Source: Solwaraspora sp. WMMA2065 (lineage in GTDB: Bacteria > Actinomycetota > Actinomycetes > Mycobacteriales > Micromonosporaceae). From it: 64,000 bases of DNA. The notes under the pieces were generated by a model, which ran no database searches, was not told the origin of the DNA, and was given only the letters and a program-made list of their open reading frames with translations. The first letter of the stretch is position 1; each line of letters starts with the position of its first letter. This document shows, one piece after another, positions 18,056 through 27,836 of this stretch. The DNA is taken from contig NZ_CP128361.1 of NCBI RefSeq assembly GCF_030345075.1, positions 4,154,001-4,218,000 on the forward strand. The letters are read 5' to 3'. The position numbers and the translations under genes are program-made.

Positions 18056-19855
18056 ATGGGGCTGTTTCGCTCGCTCGGGCACACCGCCGGGACCGCCTTC
18101 CGCAGCACCCGCGCGGTGCTGCGCGGCACGGCGCACAGCGGTCGCTGGGCCGGGCACAAGGTTCTGCAGGTACGCCACCGCGGCGCGGGCGGCGAACCGG
18201 GCATGTCCCGACTGTTCGACCTGCACGCCGCCTCCTGCGCCGGGGACACGCTGATCACGATCGGGCTCGCCGGGACCATCTTCTTCAGCGCGCCGCTCGG
18301 CGAGGCCCGCAGCAGCGTGGCGCTCTACCTGCTGGTGACGATGGTCCCGTTCGCGCTGCTGGCCCCGGTGGTCGGCCCGGTGCTCGACCACTTCCGGCAC
18401 GGCCGGCGGTACGCGCTGGCCACCACCATGCTCGGCCGGGCCTTCCTGGCCTGGCTGATCGCCGACCACCTGAACGGGTTCGGGCTGTATCCGGCGGCGT
18501 TCGGGGTGCTCGCCCTGTCCCGGGCGTACGGCGTCGGCCGCTCCGCCGCCGTGCCCCGGCTGTTGCCGGCCGGCCTGGGACTGTCCCAGGCCGGGGCCCG
18601 GGCCAGCGTCTACGGCACGATCGCCGGAGCGCTGGTCGCGCCGCTGGGACTTGCGGCGTTCTGGTTCGGGCCGCAGTGGCCGCTGCGGGTCGCGTCGGTG
18701 ATCTTCCTGGTCGGCATGGTCATCGCACTACGACTACCGCCTCGGGCCGACTCCGAGCCCGCCGAGCGGGTGCCGCGCGCGTTCCGGGTGTTCGGGCTCC
18801 GGCGGGGCACCGACCGGCAGCGGATTCTCACCGGTAGCCGGCTGGTCCTCGCCACCCTGGTCGGCAGCGGCACGTTGCGCTGCCTCTACGGCTTCCTGCT
18901 GCTCTTCCTCGCCTTCGCAATCAAGGCGGGCGATCTGTCCACGGTGGTGGTCGGCCAGCAACTCGGTGACGAGGGCGCGCTCGGGTTGGTCGGAGCGGCG
19001 CTGGCCGCCGGCAGCTTCGCGGCCACCGCGATCGGGAGCCGGATGCGGATCAACCGCCCGCTCGCCCTGCAGTCCAGCGGGCTGGTGATCGTGGCCGGCG
19101 TCGGTGTACTCGCCACCCTGCAGTTCTCGCTGCTGATGGTGGCGCTGTTCTGTTTCGTCACCGCGATCATCAGCGGCATCGCGAAGCTCGCGGTGGACGC
19201 CACCATCCAGGAGCGGCTGCCGGAACGGCTGCGAGCCAGCGCCTTCGCCCACTCCGAGACCATTCTGATGCTGTCGTTCGTCGCCGGCGGCGCGTTCGGG
19301 CTGATCCCGGTGGACGGCCGGGTCGGTCTCGTCGCGGCGGCCGGCTTCGGCGTACTCGCCGCCGCCCGCGCGGTGATCGTCGCCGGCCGGCAGCGCAAGG
19401 ACCGGCTCAACGGCCGACCGGTCGACACGGTCGATGACACCCCAGACCCGTCCGGACCAGACAGGCCCGAACCCGGCACCGCCGGATCGGAATCGGCCGA
19501 CGCCGGTACTCCCGAATCCGGCTCAACCGACGCCGGTGCGGCCGAACCGGCCACGGTGGTTCCGCCACGCGCCCGCCGATCAATCGTCCCGGCCCGGATC
19601 CGGCCACGTCCGCGACCTGCCCCGCCGACGCCGGCAGCGCCGGCACCGGTCGGCGCCGGGCAGGGCGGCACCGGCCAGGTCGGCACCGAGCCGGTCGGCG
19701 TCCCGGCCGGCGGCGCACCCGCCGGTCACCGCGACGATGGCCAAGCCGACGACGATGATCCGACACCACCCGGATTCCACATCTACCGCCCGTCGTCGAC
19801 GCTGCGCCGCACGGCCGAGGACGACCGACCCGACGGGCCGAACGCCGGGCTCTGA
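18056..19855 (+). CDS. MFS-type membrane protein with long disordered C-terminus
   Basis: 599 residues. A cytosolic start (MGLFRSLGHTAGTAFRSTRA) is followed by about 12 hydrophobic helices (50-445) of MFS type, then about 150 residues rich in Pro, Ala, Thr and Gly (DTVDDTPDPSGPDRP onwards) that look disordered. Substrate unknown. ATG 18056 has GAGG 8 nt upstream. Homologues lie near serC/sepH in mycobacteria (recalled). The tail ends with a short Arg/Pro segment; its codon use stays GC-rich, so it is probably translated rather than a frameshift. Confidence 0.8.
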   Translation: MGLFRSLGHTAGTAFRSTRAVLRGTAHSGRWAGHKVLQVRHRGAGGEPGMSRLFDLHAASCAGDTLITIGLAGTIFFSAPLGEARSSVALYLLVTMVPFALLAPVVGPVLDHFRHGRRYALATTMLGRAFLAWLIADHLNGFGLYPAAFGVLALSRAYGVGRSAAVPRLLPAGLGLSQAGARASVYGTIAGALVAPLGLAAFWFGPQWPLRVASVIFLVGMVIALRLPPRADSEPAERVPRAFRVFGLRRGTDRQRILTGSRLVLATLVGSGTLRCLYGFLLLFLAFAIKAGDLSTVVVGQQLGDEGALGLVGAALAAGSFAATAIGSRMRINRPLALQSSGLVIVAGVGVLATLQFSLLMVALFCFVTAIISGIAKLAVDATIQERLPERLRASAFAHSETILMLSFVAGGAFGLIPVDGRVGLVAAAGFGVLAAARAVIVAGRQRKDRLNGRPVDTVDDTPDPSGPDRPEPGTAGSESADAGTPESGSTDAGAAEPATVVPPRARRSIVPARIRPRPRPAPPTPAAPAPVGAGQGGTGQVGTEPVGVPAGGAPAGHRDDGQADDDDPTPPGFHIYRPSSTLRRTAEDDRPDGPNAGL

Positions 19856-19953
19856 ACGGGCAGGGAGACGCTGGTCCACGGCCCAGTTGGCGGGTATCCG
19901 GGGCGGTGCCCCTGCCCGGCGGCCGGTAGGTCCAGGAAGGAGCGGTGGGTAAG

Positions 19954-20646
19954 GTGCGGCAGGTGCGGATTCTGATAGTGACGGCGGTCGAGGCCGAGGC
20001 GGTCGCCCTCCGACGCGGGATCGCACCGGCCGGCGACGCTGCGGACAGCGACTTTTCGGTCGAGGTCGAGGTCGAGGTGGTCGGGGTCGGCTCGGCGGCC
20101 GCCGCTGCCGGGACCGGCCGACAACTGGCCGTGGCGGCGAGCAGCGGACGCCCGTACGACGCGGTGGTCAGCGCGGGGATCGGCGGCGGGTTCCCCGACC
20201 GGATCGCCGTCGGGCAGACCGCCATTGCCACCCGCAGCGTCGCGGCCGACCTCGGCGCCGAATCGCCGGACGGGTTCCTGGCGATCGACGAGCTCGGCTT
20301 CGGCACCGCGGTCGCCGCCACCGACGACGCACTCACCGGCTGGCTGCGGGCGGCACTGCCGGACGCCGTACCCGGCGCGGTGCTGACGGTGAACACCGTG
20401 ACCGGCACCGCGACGACCGCAGGAACGCTCATCGGCCGCCACCCCGACGCGGTGGCCGAGGCCATGGAGGGGTACGGGGTGGCCCGCGCCGCCGAGCTGG
20501 CCGGGCTGCCCTTCGCGGAGCTGCGCACCATCTCCAACCCGGTCGGCCCGCGCGACCGGGCCGGCTGGCGGCTTCCGCAGGCGATGGCCGCGCTGACCAC
20601 GGCGGCCAGCGCGCTGACCAGCCGGCGTGCCGACTACCGTGGTTGA
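19954..20646 (+). CDS. mqnB: Futalosine hydrolase
   Basis: 230 residues of the nucleoside phosphorylase/hydrolase fold. It begins with RILIVTAVEAEAVALRRG, contains VVSAGIGGGFP (substrate loop), VNTVTGTA and EAMEGYGVARAAELAGLPF, whose E-x-E-G-like motif binds ribose. MqnB removes the base from (dehypoxanthine) futalosine in the menaquinone pathway. The start is ambiguous between GTG 19945, 19954 and 19963; 19954 best fits the GAAGGAG ribosome site. It is directly followed by mqnD, which supports the call. Confidence 0.88.
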   Translation: MRQVRILIVTAVEAEAVALRRGIAPAGDAADSDFSVEVEVEVVGVGSAAAAAGTGRQLAVAASSGRPYDAVVSAGIGGGFPDRIAVGQTAIATRSVAADLGAESPDGFLAIDELGFGTAVAATDDALTGWLRAALPDAVPGAVLTVNTVTGTATTAGTLIGRHPDAVAEAMEGYGVARAAELAGLPFAELRTISNPVGPRDRAGWRLPQAMAALTTAASALTSRRADYRG

Positions 20647-20647
20647 C

Positions 20648-21556
20648 GTGACCCTGCGGCTGGCATTCTCCCCCTGCCCCAACGACACGTTCGTCTTCCA
20701 CGCCCTGGTGCACGGGCTGGTACCGGACGCCCCGCCGGTCACCGTCCGGTACGCCGACGTGGACGTCACCAACTCCGCCGCCGAACGCGGCGAGTTCGAC
20801 CTGGTCAAGGTCAGCTTCGCCGCGTTGCCCTGGCTGCTGCCCGACTACCATCTGCTGCCCTGTGGGGGTGCGTTGGGCCGAGGCTGCGGCCCACTGCTGC
20901 TGACCGGTGGCAGGGCCGGCGTCGTACCGGCTGGCCGCACGGCTGGCGGTGGTACGGCCGAGGAGGGCCGCTGGTCAGCCGGCGACCTGACCGGGGCGAC
21001 CGTCGCCGTACCCGGCGAGCGGACCACCGCGTACCTGCTGTTCCGGCTCTGGTCGGCAGACCGGCCGCCGGCCCGGATCGAGGTCGTGCCGTTCCACGAG
21101 ATCATGCCCGGCGTCGCCACCGGCCGGTACGACGCCGGGCTGGTGATCCACGAGGCGCGGTTCACGTACCAGCGGTACGGGCTCACCGCGCTGGTCGACC
21201 TAGGGGCATGGTGGGAGTCCGACACCGGCCTGCCGATCCCGTTGGGCGCGATCCTGGCCCGACGGGGCGTGGTCGACCCGGCGCAGGCGGCCGGCTGGGT
21301 ACGCGAGTCGGTCCGACTGGCCTGGGCCGATCCGGGCGCTTCCCGCGACTACGTGCTGGCGCACGCTCAGGAAATGGAGCCGGACGTGGTGGACCGGCAC
21401 ATCGGGCTGTACGTCAACGACTTCACCGCCGACCTCGGTGCCGACGGGTACGCGGCGGTCGCCGCGCTGCTGGACCGGGCAGCGGCGCACGGGCTCACCC
21501 CACCGATGGCAGGGTTGCTCGCGCCGCCGCCCGGCGACCAGCTACGGCAGCGGTAG
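20648..21556 (+). CDS. mqnD: 1,4-dihydroxy-6-naphthoate synthase
   Basis: 302 residues. MqnD converts cyclic dehypoxanthine futalosine to 1,4-dihydroxy-6-naphthoate in the futalosine route to menaquinone. Typical features: RLAFSPCPNDTFVFHALVHG at the start, LVKVSFAALPWLLPDYHLLP, GERTTAYLLFRLW, and GLVIHEARFTYQRYGL with the conserved histidine. GTG 20648 gives the typical N-terminus; GTG 20639 would overlap the mqnB stop. The two genes form an operon. A glycine-rich loop (about residues 75-110) is longer than usual. Confidence 0.9.
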   Translation: MTLRLAFSPCPNDTFVFHALVHGLVPDAPPVTVRYADVDVTNSAAERGEFDLVKVSFAALPWLLPDYHLLPCGGALGRGCGPLLLTGGRAGVVPAGRTAGGGTAEEGRWSAGDLTGATVAVPGERTTAYLLFRLWSADRPPARIEVVPFHEIMPGVATGRYDAGLVIHEARFTYQRYGLTALVDLGAWWESDTGLPIPLGAILARRGVVDPAQAAGWVRESVRLAWADPGASRDYVLAHAQEMEPDVVDRHIGLYVNDFTADLGADGYAAVAALLDRAAAHGLTPPMAGLLAPPPGDQLRQR

Positions 21557-21595
21557 ACCGCCGACCGCTGCAGTCCGTGGACCGCGCCTGCGGGG

Positions 21596-21982
21596 TCAGA
21601 CCTCCAGTTCGCGGGCGACCGCGTGCACCAGCTGGGCCACGGTCTGCGCCGTCTTGCGGTCCGGGAACCGGCCCCGCCGCAGGTCCGGCTGGACCTTGGC
21701 CTCCAGCACCTTGATCATGTCTTCGACCAGTCCGTGCAGCTCCTCCGGCGGTCGCCGCCGCAGCTCGGCGACCGACGGCGGGGCCTCCAACAGCTGTACG
21801 CCGAGCGCCTGCGCGCCGCGCCGGCTGTCCACCACCCCGAACTCCACCCGTTGCCCGGACTTGAGGTCGGTGACGCCAGCCGGCAACGCACCCTTGGGCA
21901 GGAACACGTCGCCACCCTCGTCACTGGTGACGAATCCGTACCCCTTCCCCGCGTCGTACCATTTCACTCGACCCGTCGGCAC
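21596..21982 (-). CDS. Cold-shock domain protein with C-terminal helical extension
   Basis: 128 residues. The first 65 form a cold-shock domain: [20 protein letters not shown] (RNP1-like KGYGFV) and DVFLP (RNP2-like), binding single-stranded nucleic acid. The C-terminal half ([20 protein letters not shown] and after) is helical and typical of the larger actinobacterial Csp form. GTG 21982 has GAGG 7 nt upstream. It lies 32 nt downstream of the HAD gene, so they are likely co-transcribed. Confidence 0.88.
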   Translation of the reverse strand: MPTGRVKWYDAGKGYGFVTSDEGGDVFLPKGALPAGVTDLKSGQRVEFGVVDSRRGAQALGVQLLEAPPSVAELRRRPPEELHGLVEDMIKVLEAKVQPDLRRGRFPDRKTAQTVAQLVHAVARELEV

Positions 21983-22014
21983 CACTGACCTCGACTTCAC
22001 TCGCAGGATTGACC

Positions 22015-22629
22015 TCACCAGGCTAGCCGGAGCAGAGCGTCGGCCGCCGCCGGGAATCCGGTCAGGTCGTCGATCACCGCAGCCGCTCCGGTGGACTGCA
22101 GCTCAGCCGCCGAACAGGGGCCGGAGGCCACCCCGAGACCCGGTATCCCGGCGGTCCGCGCGGCCACCATGTCCGCCGTGTGGTCACCCACATAGAGCTG
22201 TACGGCGTACTCGTGCAGGGCGGCCGCCTTGCCTTCGGCGAACAGGTCGCCGGCGACCTCGTCCACCGGCAGGCTCAGGTGGTCCAGGTGCAGACGAGCC
22301 AGCCGGCCGAGCTTCGAGGTGACCACCACCACCCGGCCAACCCACTTCCGGACCAGTTCAAGCGCGGCGACCGCCCCGGGCATCGGCAGCGTCGGATCTA
22401 CCGCGTAGTGGGGGTAGAGCGACCGGAACTGCTCGACTGCGGCATCGACCTGATCAGCCGGGAACCACTGGCTGATCTCGTGGCGCAGCGGCGGGCCGAG
22501 CCGGGACACCGCGACCTCGGCGTCCACCTGCACCCCGGTGAGCTCGGTCAACGCCCGGTAGGTGGCGGCGACCCCCGGCCGCGAGTCGATCAATGTCATG
22601 TCCAGGTCGAATCCGACCACCGGCGACAT
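22015..22629 (-). CDS. HAD-superfamily phosphatase
   Basis: 204 residues. HAD motif I is [15 protein letters not shown] (residues 4-18; catalytic aspartates in DxDxT), motif [10 protein letters not shown], motif III K in FAEGKAAAL, motif [14 protein letters not shown]. Likely hydrolyses a small phosphorylated metabolite (phosphoglycolate-type subgroup). ATG 22629 has GGAAGGA 7 nt upstream, better than ATG 22659. Substrate unknown. Divergent from the helicase-associated gene. Confidence 0.88.
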   Translation of the reverse strand: MSPVVGFDLDMTLIDSRPGVAATYRALTELTGVQVDAEVAVSRLGPPLRHEISQWFPADQVDAAVEQFRSLYPHYAVDPTLPMPGAVAALELVRKWVGRVVVVTSKLGRLARLHLDHLSLPVDEVAGDLFAEGKAAALHEYAVQLYVGDHTADMVAARTAGIPGLGVASGPCSAAELQSTGAAAVIDDLTGFPAAADALLRLAW

Positions 22630-22798
22630 GCGCACGTCCTTCCTCGTCACGCCCGCCACGACGGGTGGGTCCGGCCGGCGGGTGGCCGGCCGGGTGGCGG
22701 CCGGAGGGTGAGCCTATGTGGGCGACTCACGCGCCGGAGCATCTGCTCCGTACGGCCGAGGCCACCTGGGGCGTCCGGCGGGCTAGCGTGGAACAACC

Positions 22799-25393
22799 AT
22801 GGCCAACACACTCGCCGACCACCTGCGTTCCCGCTCCGACGCGGAGCTGGGTGACCTGCTGCGCCTGCGTCCGGATCTGGTGGTGCCGGCGCCGACCGAC
22901 ATCGCCACGCTGGCCGCCCGGGCACAGTCGCGGGTCTCCTCTGCCCGCGCGCTCGACGACCTCGACGAGTTCACCCTGCGGATCCTGGACGCCGCGCGAC
23001 TGTGCCGGGAGCTACCGGCCAGCGCCGGTTCGGCCGCCGCAGCCGACCCGGCCGGTTCCGCCGCTACGGTCCACCCGGCCGGTTCGGCCGACAGCGCTGA
23101 CGCCGCCGTCGAGCTGGACGCGGTGCTGGCGATGGCCACCGCGCCGGGCAGCGGGGCGACCGCGGCTCAGGTCCGCGCGGCGGTGGACCGGCTGCTGGCC
23201 CGCTGCCTGCTGTACGGGTCGGCTGGGCGGTTCCGGGTGGCCGGCGGGGTGGACGAGGCGAGTTCGCCGTACCCAGCCGGGCTGGGCCGGCCCGCCGCCG
23301 ACCTGGACGACCGGGTGGCTCGACGGTGCGCCGATCCGGCCGCGTTGCGCCGGACGCTGCTCAGCGCCCCGCCGTCGGCCCGGGCGGTACTCGACCGGCT
23401 CGCCGTCGGCCCGCCACTCGGCACGGTGAGTACCGCCGCCGCCGTCCCGGCCACCGGCGCTCAGGCCCGCGAAGCCCCGGCCGCCGCCGCCACCGCCGCC
23501 CTCGGTCCGGGCGACGGGGTGAGTCCGGTGCGCTGGCTGGTCGAGGCCGGCCTGCTGGCGGTGGTCACCGATGCGCCGGCGACGGCCGGCAGCCAGGCCG
23601 TGGAGTTGCCCCGCGAGGTCGGGCTGTTGCTGCGGCGGGACACCGGGCCGCTCGGCGCGCTGCGCCCCGACCCGCCTGCGGCGGGTTCCGCCGAACGCGA
23701 TCCGAAGGCGGTGGACTCGACCGGTGCCGGGCAGGCGATGGAGCTGGTCCGGCAGGCCGGCGCGCTGCTGGAGGCGTTGGCCGCCGAGCCGGCGCCGCTG
23801 CTGCGTACCGGCGGGATCGGGGTGCGGGAGCTGCGCCGGCTGGCCCGCGCCGGTGGGGTCAGCGAGTCGCTGGCCGGGCTGCTGATCGAGATCGGGTACG
23901 CCGCCGGGCTGCTCGGTGCCGCCGAACTGCCCGCCACGGCGAGTCGCACCGCTGTCGACCAGCAGATCCTGCCGACCGGCAACTACGACCAGTGGATGAA
24001 CGAACCGGTGGCCCGGCGGTGGGAGCGGCTGGCCGGGGCGTGGCTGGCGATGACCCGGCGGGCCGGGTTGATCGGCCGCCGGGACGACCGGGACCGGCCG
24101 ATCACCGCGTTGTCGACCGACGTGGAGCGGGCCGGCGCGCCGACGGTGCGCCGTACCGTGCTGGGGGTGCTGGCCGCGTTGCCGCCGGGGGCCGCGCCGA
24201 CCGCCGACGAGGTGCTCGCGCTGCTCGCATGGCAGGCGCCACGGCGCAGCCGGGGCCGCGACGACCTGCACCGCGAGGTCCTCGACGAGGCGGCTCAGCT
24301 GGGCGTCACCGGGCTGGGCGTGTTGACCGGGTACGGCCGCTCGCTGCTCGCCGGGGAGGGCCGGGACGGTCGGGACACCGCAGCCGACGACGATCCGCTC
24401 GGCGTACGGGCCACCGAACGCGAGCACCGAGGTGCGGCGTCGACGGTGGAACGCGCGCTGGACGACCTGCTGCCGTCCCCGGTGGACCACGTCCTGGTGC
24501 AGGCCGATCTGACCGTGGTGGTGCCCGGTCCACCGGAGCCGGCCCTGGCTGCCGAGTTGGAGCTGGTCGCCGAGCCGGAGTCGATCGGGGCGGCCAGCGT
24601 GCACCGGGTCACGCCGGCGAGTGTGCGTCGGGCGTTGGACGCCGGCTACCAGGCGGCCGAACTGCATGAGTTGTTCGCCCGGCGGTCCCGCACCCCGGTG
24701 CCGCAGGGCCTCACCTACCTGATCGACGACTCAGCCCGTACCCATGGCGGGTTGCGCGCCGGATCGGCCGGCGGCTATCTGCGCAGCGACGACGAGGCGT
24801 TGCTGGCCACGGTGCTGGCCGACCGCCGGCTGGCCACGCTGTCGCTGCGTCGGCTGGCGCCGACGGTGCTGGTCTGTGTGGTGCCCGCCGGCCGGATGCT
24901 GGAGGCGCTGCGGCAGGCCGGCTACGCCCCGGTGCCGGAGGACGGCACCGGTGCCGCACTGCGTACTGGCCGGCCACGGGCCCGGCGGGCACCGGCGCGG
25001 CACCCGGTGACGTTGCGGTCAATCGATCCGCTGGCCGCGCCGAAGCTGACCGCACCCTGGATCAGCGGTCTGGTCGAGCAGCTTCGCCGGGGGGAGGCGG
25101 CGGCCCGGGCGGTACGGCGCACGCCCGGGACGATCCGGGCGGCGACCGGGCAGGCGGTCGACGGGTTGGCCGCGGTGCAGGCGCACTCGCAGGCGCTGGC
25201 CGTGCTGCAGCAGGCGGTACGGGACAAGGCGCTGGTCTGGGTGGGCTACGTGGACGCACACGGCGCCGCCGCTTCCCGGCTGGTCCGTCCGGTGTCGATC
25301 GGCGCGGGTTACCTGCGGGCCGAGGACGAGCGGACCGAGACGCTGCACACCTTCGCGCTGCAGCGGGTGACCGCAGCGGTGGTGCACGACTGA
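22799..25393 (+). CDS. Helicase-associated (Helicase_C_3 type) protein
   Basis: 864 residues, no Walker motifs. The N-terminus ANTLADHLRSRSDAELGDLL and VPAPTDIATLAARAQSRVSS is typical of the actinobacterial family that carries an XPB/Ssl2-like non-helicase domain (residues about 550-680, VLVQADLTVVVPGPPEPALA, then a DAGYQAAELHELF helix) and a C-terminal WYL-like module (VWVGYVDAHGAAASRLVRPV, HTFALQRV). Role unknown, presumed DNA repair because its mycobacterial homologue is adjacent to xpb (recalled). ATG 22799 follows a TAGCGT hexamer by 9 nt with no ribosome site, so the leader is very short. Ala/Gly-rich insertions at 75-105 are unusual. Confidence 0.8.
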   Translation: MANTLADHLRSRSDAELGDLLRLRPDLVVPAPTDIATLAARAQSRVSSARALDDLDEFTLRILDAARLCRELPASAGSAAAADPAGSAATVHPAGSADSADAAVELDAVLAMATAPGSGATAAQVRAAVDRLLARCLLYGSAGRFRVAGGVDEASSPYPAGLGRPAADLDDRVARRCADPAALRRTLLSAPPSARAVLDRLAVGPPLGTVSTAAAVPATGAQAREAPAAAATAALGPGDGVSPVRWLVEAGLLAVVTDAPATAGSQAVELPREVGLLLRRDTGPLGALRPDPPAAGSAERDPKAVDSTGAGQAMELVRQAGALLEALAAEPAPLLRTGGIGVRELRRLARAGGVSESLAGLLIEIGYAAGLLGAAELPATASRTAVDQQILPTGNYDQWMNEPVARRWERLAGAWLAMTRRAGLIGRRDDRDRPITALSTDVERAGAPTVRRTVLGVLAALPPGAAPTADEVLALLAWQAPRRSRGRDDLHREVLDEAAQLGVTGLGVLTGYGRSLLAGEGRDGRDTAADDDPLGVRATEREHRGAASTVERALDDLLPSPVDHVLVQADLTVVVPGPPEPALAAELELVAEPESIGAASVHRVTPASVRRALDAGYQAAELHELFARRSRTPVPQGLTYLIDDSARTHGGLRAGSAGGYLRSDDEALLATVLADRRLATLSLRRLAPTVLVCVVPAGRMLEALRQAGYAPVPEDGTGAALRTGRPRARRAPARHPVTLRSIDPLAAPKLTAPWISGLVEQLRRGEAAARAVRRTPGTIRAATGQAVDGLAAVQAHSQALAVLQQAVRDKALVWVGYVDAHGAAASRLVRPVSIGAGYLRAEDERTETLHTFALQRVTAAVVHD

Positions 25394-25468
25394 CCGCGCG
25401 TCGGCCCGTCACGTCGGGTCGGTCCTGACCGCACAGCAGTCGGCTCCCGGTCGGTACGCCCGGAGCCG

Positions 25469-25729
25469 TCAGCCCGTGGGCCGGCCGTCGTGCCGGTGCC
25501 GGCGAGCCGCCTCAATCACCGACACCGTGAGCAGCAGCGCGGATCCGGTGCCGAGTGCCTCACCCACCGAGTCGACGAAGCCCTGACGCAACACCAGCCA
25601 GCCGAACAGGAACCAGCCGACGAGCAGGGTCGACGCGAACGCGTACCAGAACAACGTGGCCCGCGAGACCGACACCGGGTAGCCCCGGTCGGTCGACCCT
25701 GGTCGATCCGCACTGTCGTTGACCGCCAT
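25469..25729 (-). CDS. Small membrane protein, function unknown
   Basis: 86 residues with two hydrophobic helices (ATLFWYAFASTLLVGWFLFG and ALGTGSALLLTVSVIEAA) and a basic His/Arg tail. ATG 25729 is preceded by GGGAGG at good spacing, so the longer reading from 25846 is rejected. It is convergent with the helicase-associated gene; a 7-bp inverted repeat (CGGCTCC/GGAGCCG, 25441-25468) lies between and could act as a terminator. No family recognised. Confidence 0.6.
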   Translation of the reverse strand: MAVNDSADRPGSTDRGYPVSVSRATLFWYAFASTLLVGWFLFGWLVLRQGFVDSVGEALGTGSALLLTVSVIEAARRHRHDGRPTG

Positions 25730-25910
25730 GACCGCCTCCCGGCCCGATCGCTGCCCTTCACTGTCTCCAGACTGGCAGGTCGGGGCCGGATCGGACAGCA
25801 ACCGGCACCGGCCGACGTGTCCGGTGCCTGCAGACGTGCTTGGCACCGGCCGGCACCGTCGGGGTCGGGGTGCCGGTGCGGGAGGGGACCCGCACCGGCA
25901 CCCGCTGCCC

Positions 25911-27644
25911 TCAATGGGTGAGTACGACGGTGGAGATGCTGCGTGCGCCCACGTTGACGGTGACCTGCTGGCCGTTCACCCCGACGGACTGGCTGGCCGC
26001 GTTGGAGTACCGCGAGGTGAGGTAGTGTTCGGCCCGCGTCACGTTCTGCGGGGCCTGAACCACCGCGCCGCTCACCGCGCTGTTCGACCGGTTGAGGATG
26101 ACCAGGGTGGTCTTACCGTCCCCGGTGTAGGCGGTCACCTCCAGCGGTGACGCCTTGGAGCTCTTCGTCAGGGCGACCCGCTGGTAGCCGGGGCGCACGT
26201 ACTTGGCGTACTGCGAAAACGCGTACCCGCGCTTGAGCGGCGCTCCCGCCGTGGTGCCGTAGGTCGCATCACCGTCACCGATAAAGGAGTAGAACCGCTT
26301 GCCGTACCACCAGATGTAGGCGGCCCAGTTGGCCTCCATGATCCGGTGAACGGTACGCATGATGTCGTCGAGCGTCTCGTCCCAGACGGCCAGGTTACTC
26401 GGGTCGCCCCAGATGTTGGAGCCGCTGCCGTCGGCCTCGTGATGGTTCCACTCGGTCATCCACACCGGCTTACCGTGTTGGTTGGCCAGGTTGTACGGCT
26501 TCAGTCGACCCTGGGACTCTAGGCCGTACAGGTGCCCGCCGATGTAGCCGATGTTGTTGCGCGCGCCTGCGTCGTTGAGGGTCGGATCGGTGTAGCTGTA
26601 GTTCATGTTGACCGCCTCGGCGACCATCAGCTCGGTGTTCTGCACCCGCCACCCGTGGTCGCGGACGAAGTTGCGCAGCTCGGTCCCGTTCCAGTCCATC
26701 GAATCGTAGCTGGGGTGCCAGTCCGGCTCGTTCTGCACGGAGGTGACGTCGACCGTCACCCCCTGGTTGCGCATGTACTGGACATAGCTGTTCAGATGGT
26801 TGGCGTAGTCGTCGTAGTAGTCGGTGCGCAGCTTGCCGCCGTTGATCCGGCTGTTGTTGGTCTTCCACGCCGCTGGCGCCGTCCAGGGCGAGGCGAGGAT
26901 TTTCACGTCGGAGCCGTACGACTTCGCCGTGCGCAGGGCGTTGACCTGGTTCGACCATTCGCCGGACTCAGGTGAGATGCCGGTCCGGATGATCGACAGT
27001 CCCATCTGATCGGGGCCCAGTCCGACCAGGGTCTGGGTCTCGGCCGTCGACCACGTGCTGCTGCCCCAGATCCAGGTGGCGGCCCCGAAACCGTCGACGG
27101 TCTGGTATCTGGTGGAGCTGTTCACCGTGATGTCAGCCGGCCCGGTCGGCGGCCGCGTGGTCGGCGGTGCGGTGGTGGGAGGCGCGGTGGTCGGCGGCGG
27201 CGCGGTGGTGGGAGGTGCGGAGGTGGGCACCGTACCGCCGGTGCAGGCCACTCCGTTCAGCGCGAAGCTGGTGGGAGCGGGGTTGCTGCCGTTCCACGAC
27301 CCGTTGAAGCCGAACGAGGTCGTACCGTTTGTCGGGATGGTGCCGTTGTAGCTGACATTTCTGGCGGTCACCGCCGCACCGCTCTGGGTCAACGTCGTGT
27401 TCCATGCCTGCGTAACCGTCTGGCCTGCACCGAATGACCAGGTGAGGCTCCAGCTAGCGAGTGGGTCACCGAGGTTGGTGATGGTCACGCTGGCACCGAA
27501 CCCACCCGGCCACTGCGACGACACCGCGTAGTTGACCGAGCATCCGGCGGCCGCGGCGGCCGGGGTCGCGGCGGCCACCGCGGCCGAGGCGAGCAGCACA
27601 GCCCCGACGGACCCAACGGCCGCGTTGATTCTCCACTTTCTCAT
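25911..27644 (-). CDS. Secreted GH30 glucuronoxylanase-like hydrolase with N-terminal CBM2
   Basis: 577 residues. Signal peptide 1-33 (AAAATPAAAAAG end), a CBM2 cellulose/xylan-binding domain (35-134; conserved W45, W81 and the C35/C134 pair), a Pro/Thr linker (140-168), and a GH30 (beta/alpha)8 domain with its side beta-domain (170-577). Catalytic acid E306 is in SVQNEPDWHP and nucleophile E398 in PVWMTEWNHHE. GH30 subfamily 8 enzymes cut glucuronoxylan; the subfamily is inferred. GGGGAAG precedes ATG 27644. It sits 13 nt downstream of a 45-codon ORF with a strong ribosome site. Confidence 0.88.
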   Translation of the reverse strand: MRKWRINAAVGSVGAVLLASAAVAAATPAAAAAGCSVNYAVSSQWPGGFGASVTITNLGDPLASWSLTWSFGAGQTVTQAWNTTLTQSGAAVTARNVSYNGTIPTNGTTSFGFNGSWNGSNPAPTSFALNGVACTGGTVPTSAPPTTAPPPTTAPPTTAPPTTRPPTGPADITVNSSTRYQTVDGFGAATWIWGSSTWSTAETQTLVGLGPDQMGLSIIRTGISPESGEWSNQVNALRTAKSYGSDVKILASPWTAPAAWKTNNSRINGGKLRTDYYDDYANHLNSYVQYMRNQGVTVDVTSVQNEPDWHPSYDSMDWNGTELRNFVRDHGWRVQNTELMVAEAVNMNYSYTDPTLNDAGARNNIGYIGGHLYGLESQGRLKPYNLANQHGKPVWMTEWNHHEADGSGSNIWGDPSNLAVWDETLDDIMRTVHRIMEANWAAYIWWYGKRFYSFIGDGDATYGTTAGAPLKRGYAFSQYAKYVRPGYQRVALTKSSKASPLEVTAYTGDGKTTLVILNRSNSAVSGAVVQAPQNVTRAEHYLTSRYSNAASQSVGVNGQQVTVNVGARSISTVVLTH

Positions 27645-27657
27645 TACTTCCCCTGAT

Positions 27658-27795
27658 CTACTGGGTGACCATCCGCAGTGGGCTGGCCGGGATCCCTGCC
27701 GAGATGTGCTGGTTCAGCTGGGCCGGTGCGGCAGGACGGTCCTCACCGGCACAGCGGTCTCGACTGACCGCGCACGTACGCTTCTGCCCGGTCAT
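27658..27795 (-). CDS. Possible 45-residue peptide upstream of GH30
   Basis: ATG 27795 has one of the best ribosome sites in the window (GAGAGGAAGGA, 5 nt away). The product starts MTGQKRTCAVSRDRC and ends ASPLRMVTQ; it is polar, with two cysteines and no membrane helix. TAG stop is 13 nt before the GH30 ATG, so co-transcription is likely. No family recognised. It could be a leader peptide or a true small protein. Confidence 0.45.
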   Translation of the reverse strand: MTGQKRTCAVSRDRCAGEDRPAAPAQLNQHISAGIPASPLRMVTQ

Positions 27796-27836
27796 CGTTT
27801 CCTTCCTCTCCTGCATTCGTGACCAGAGCTGACGGT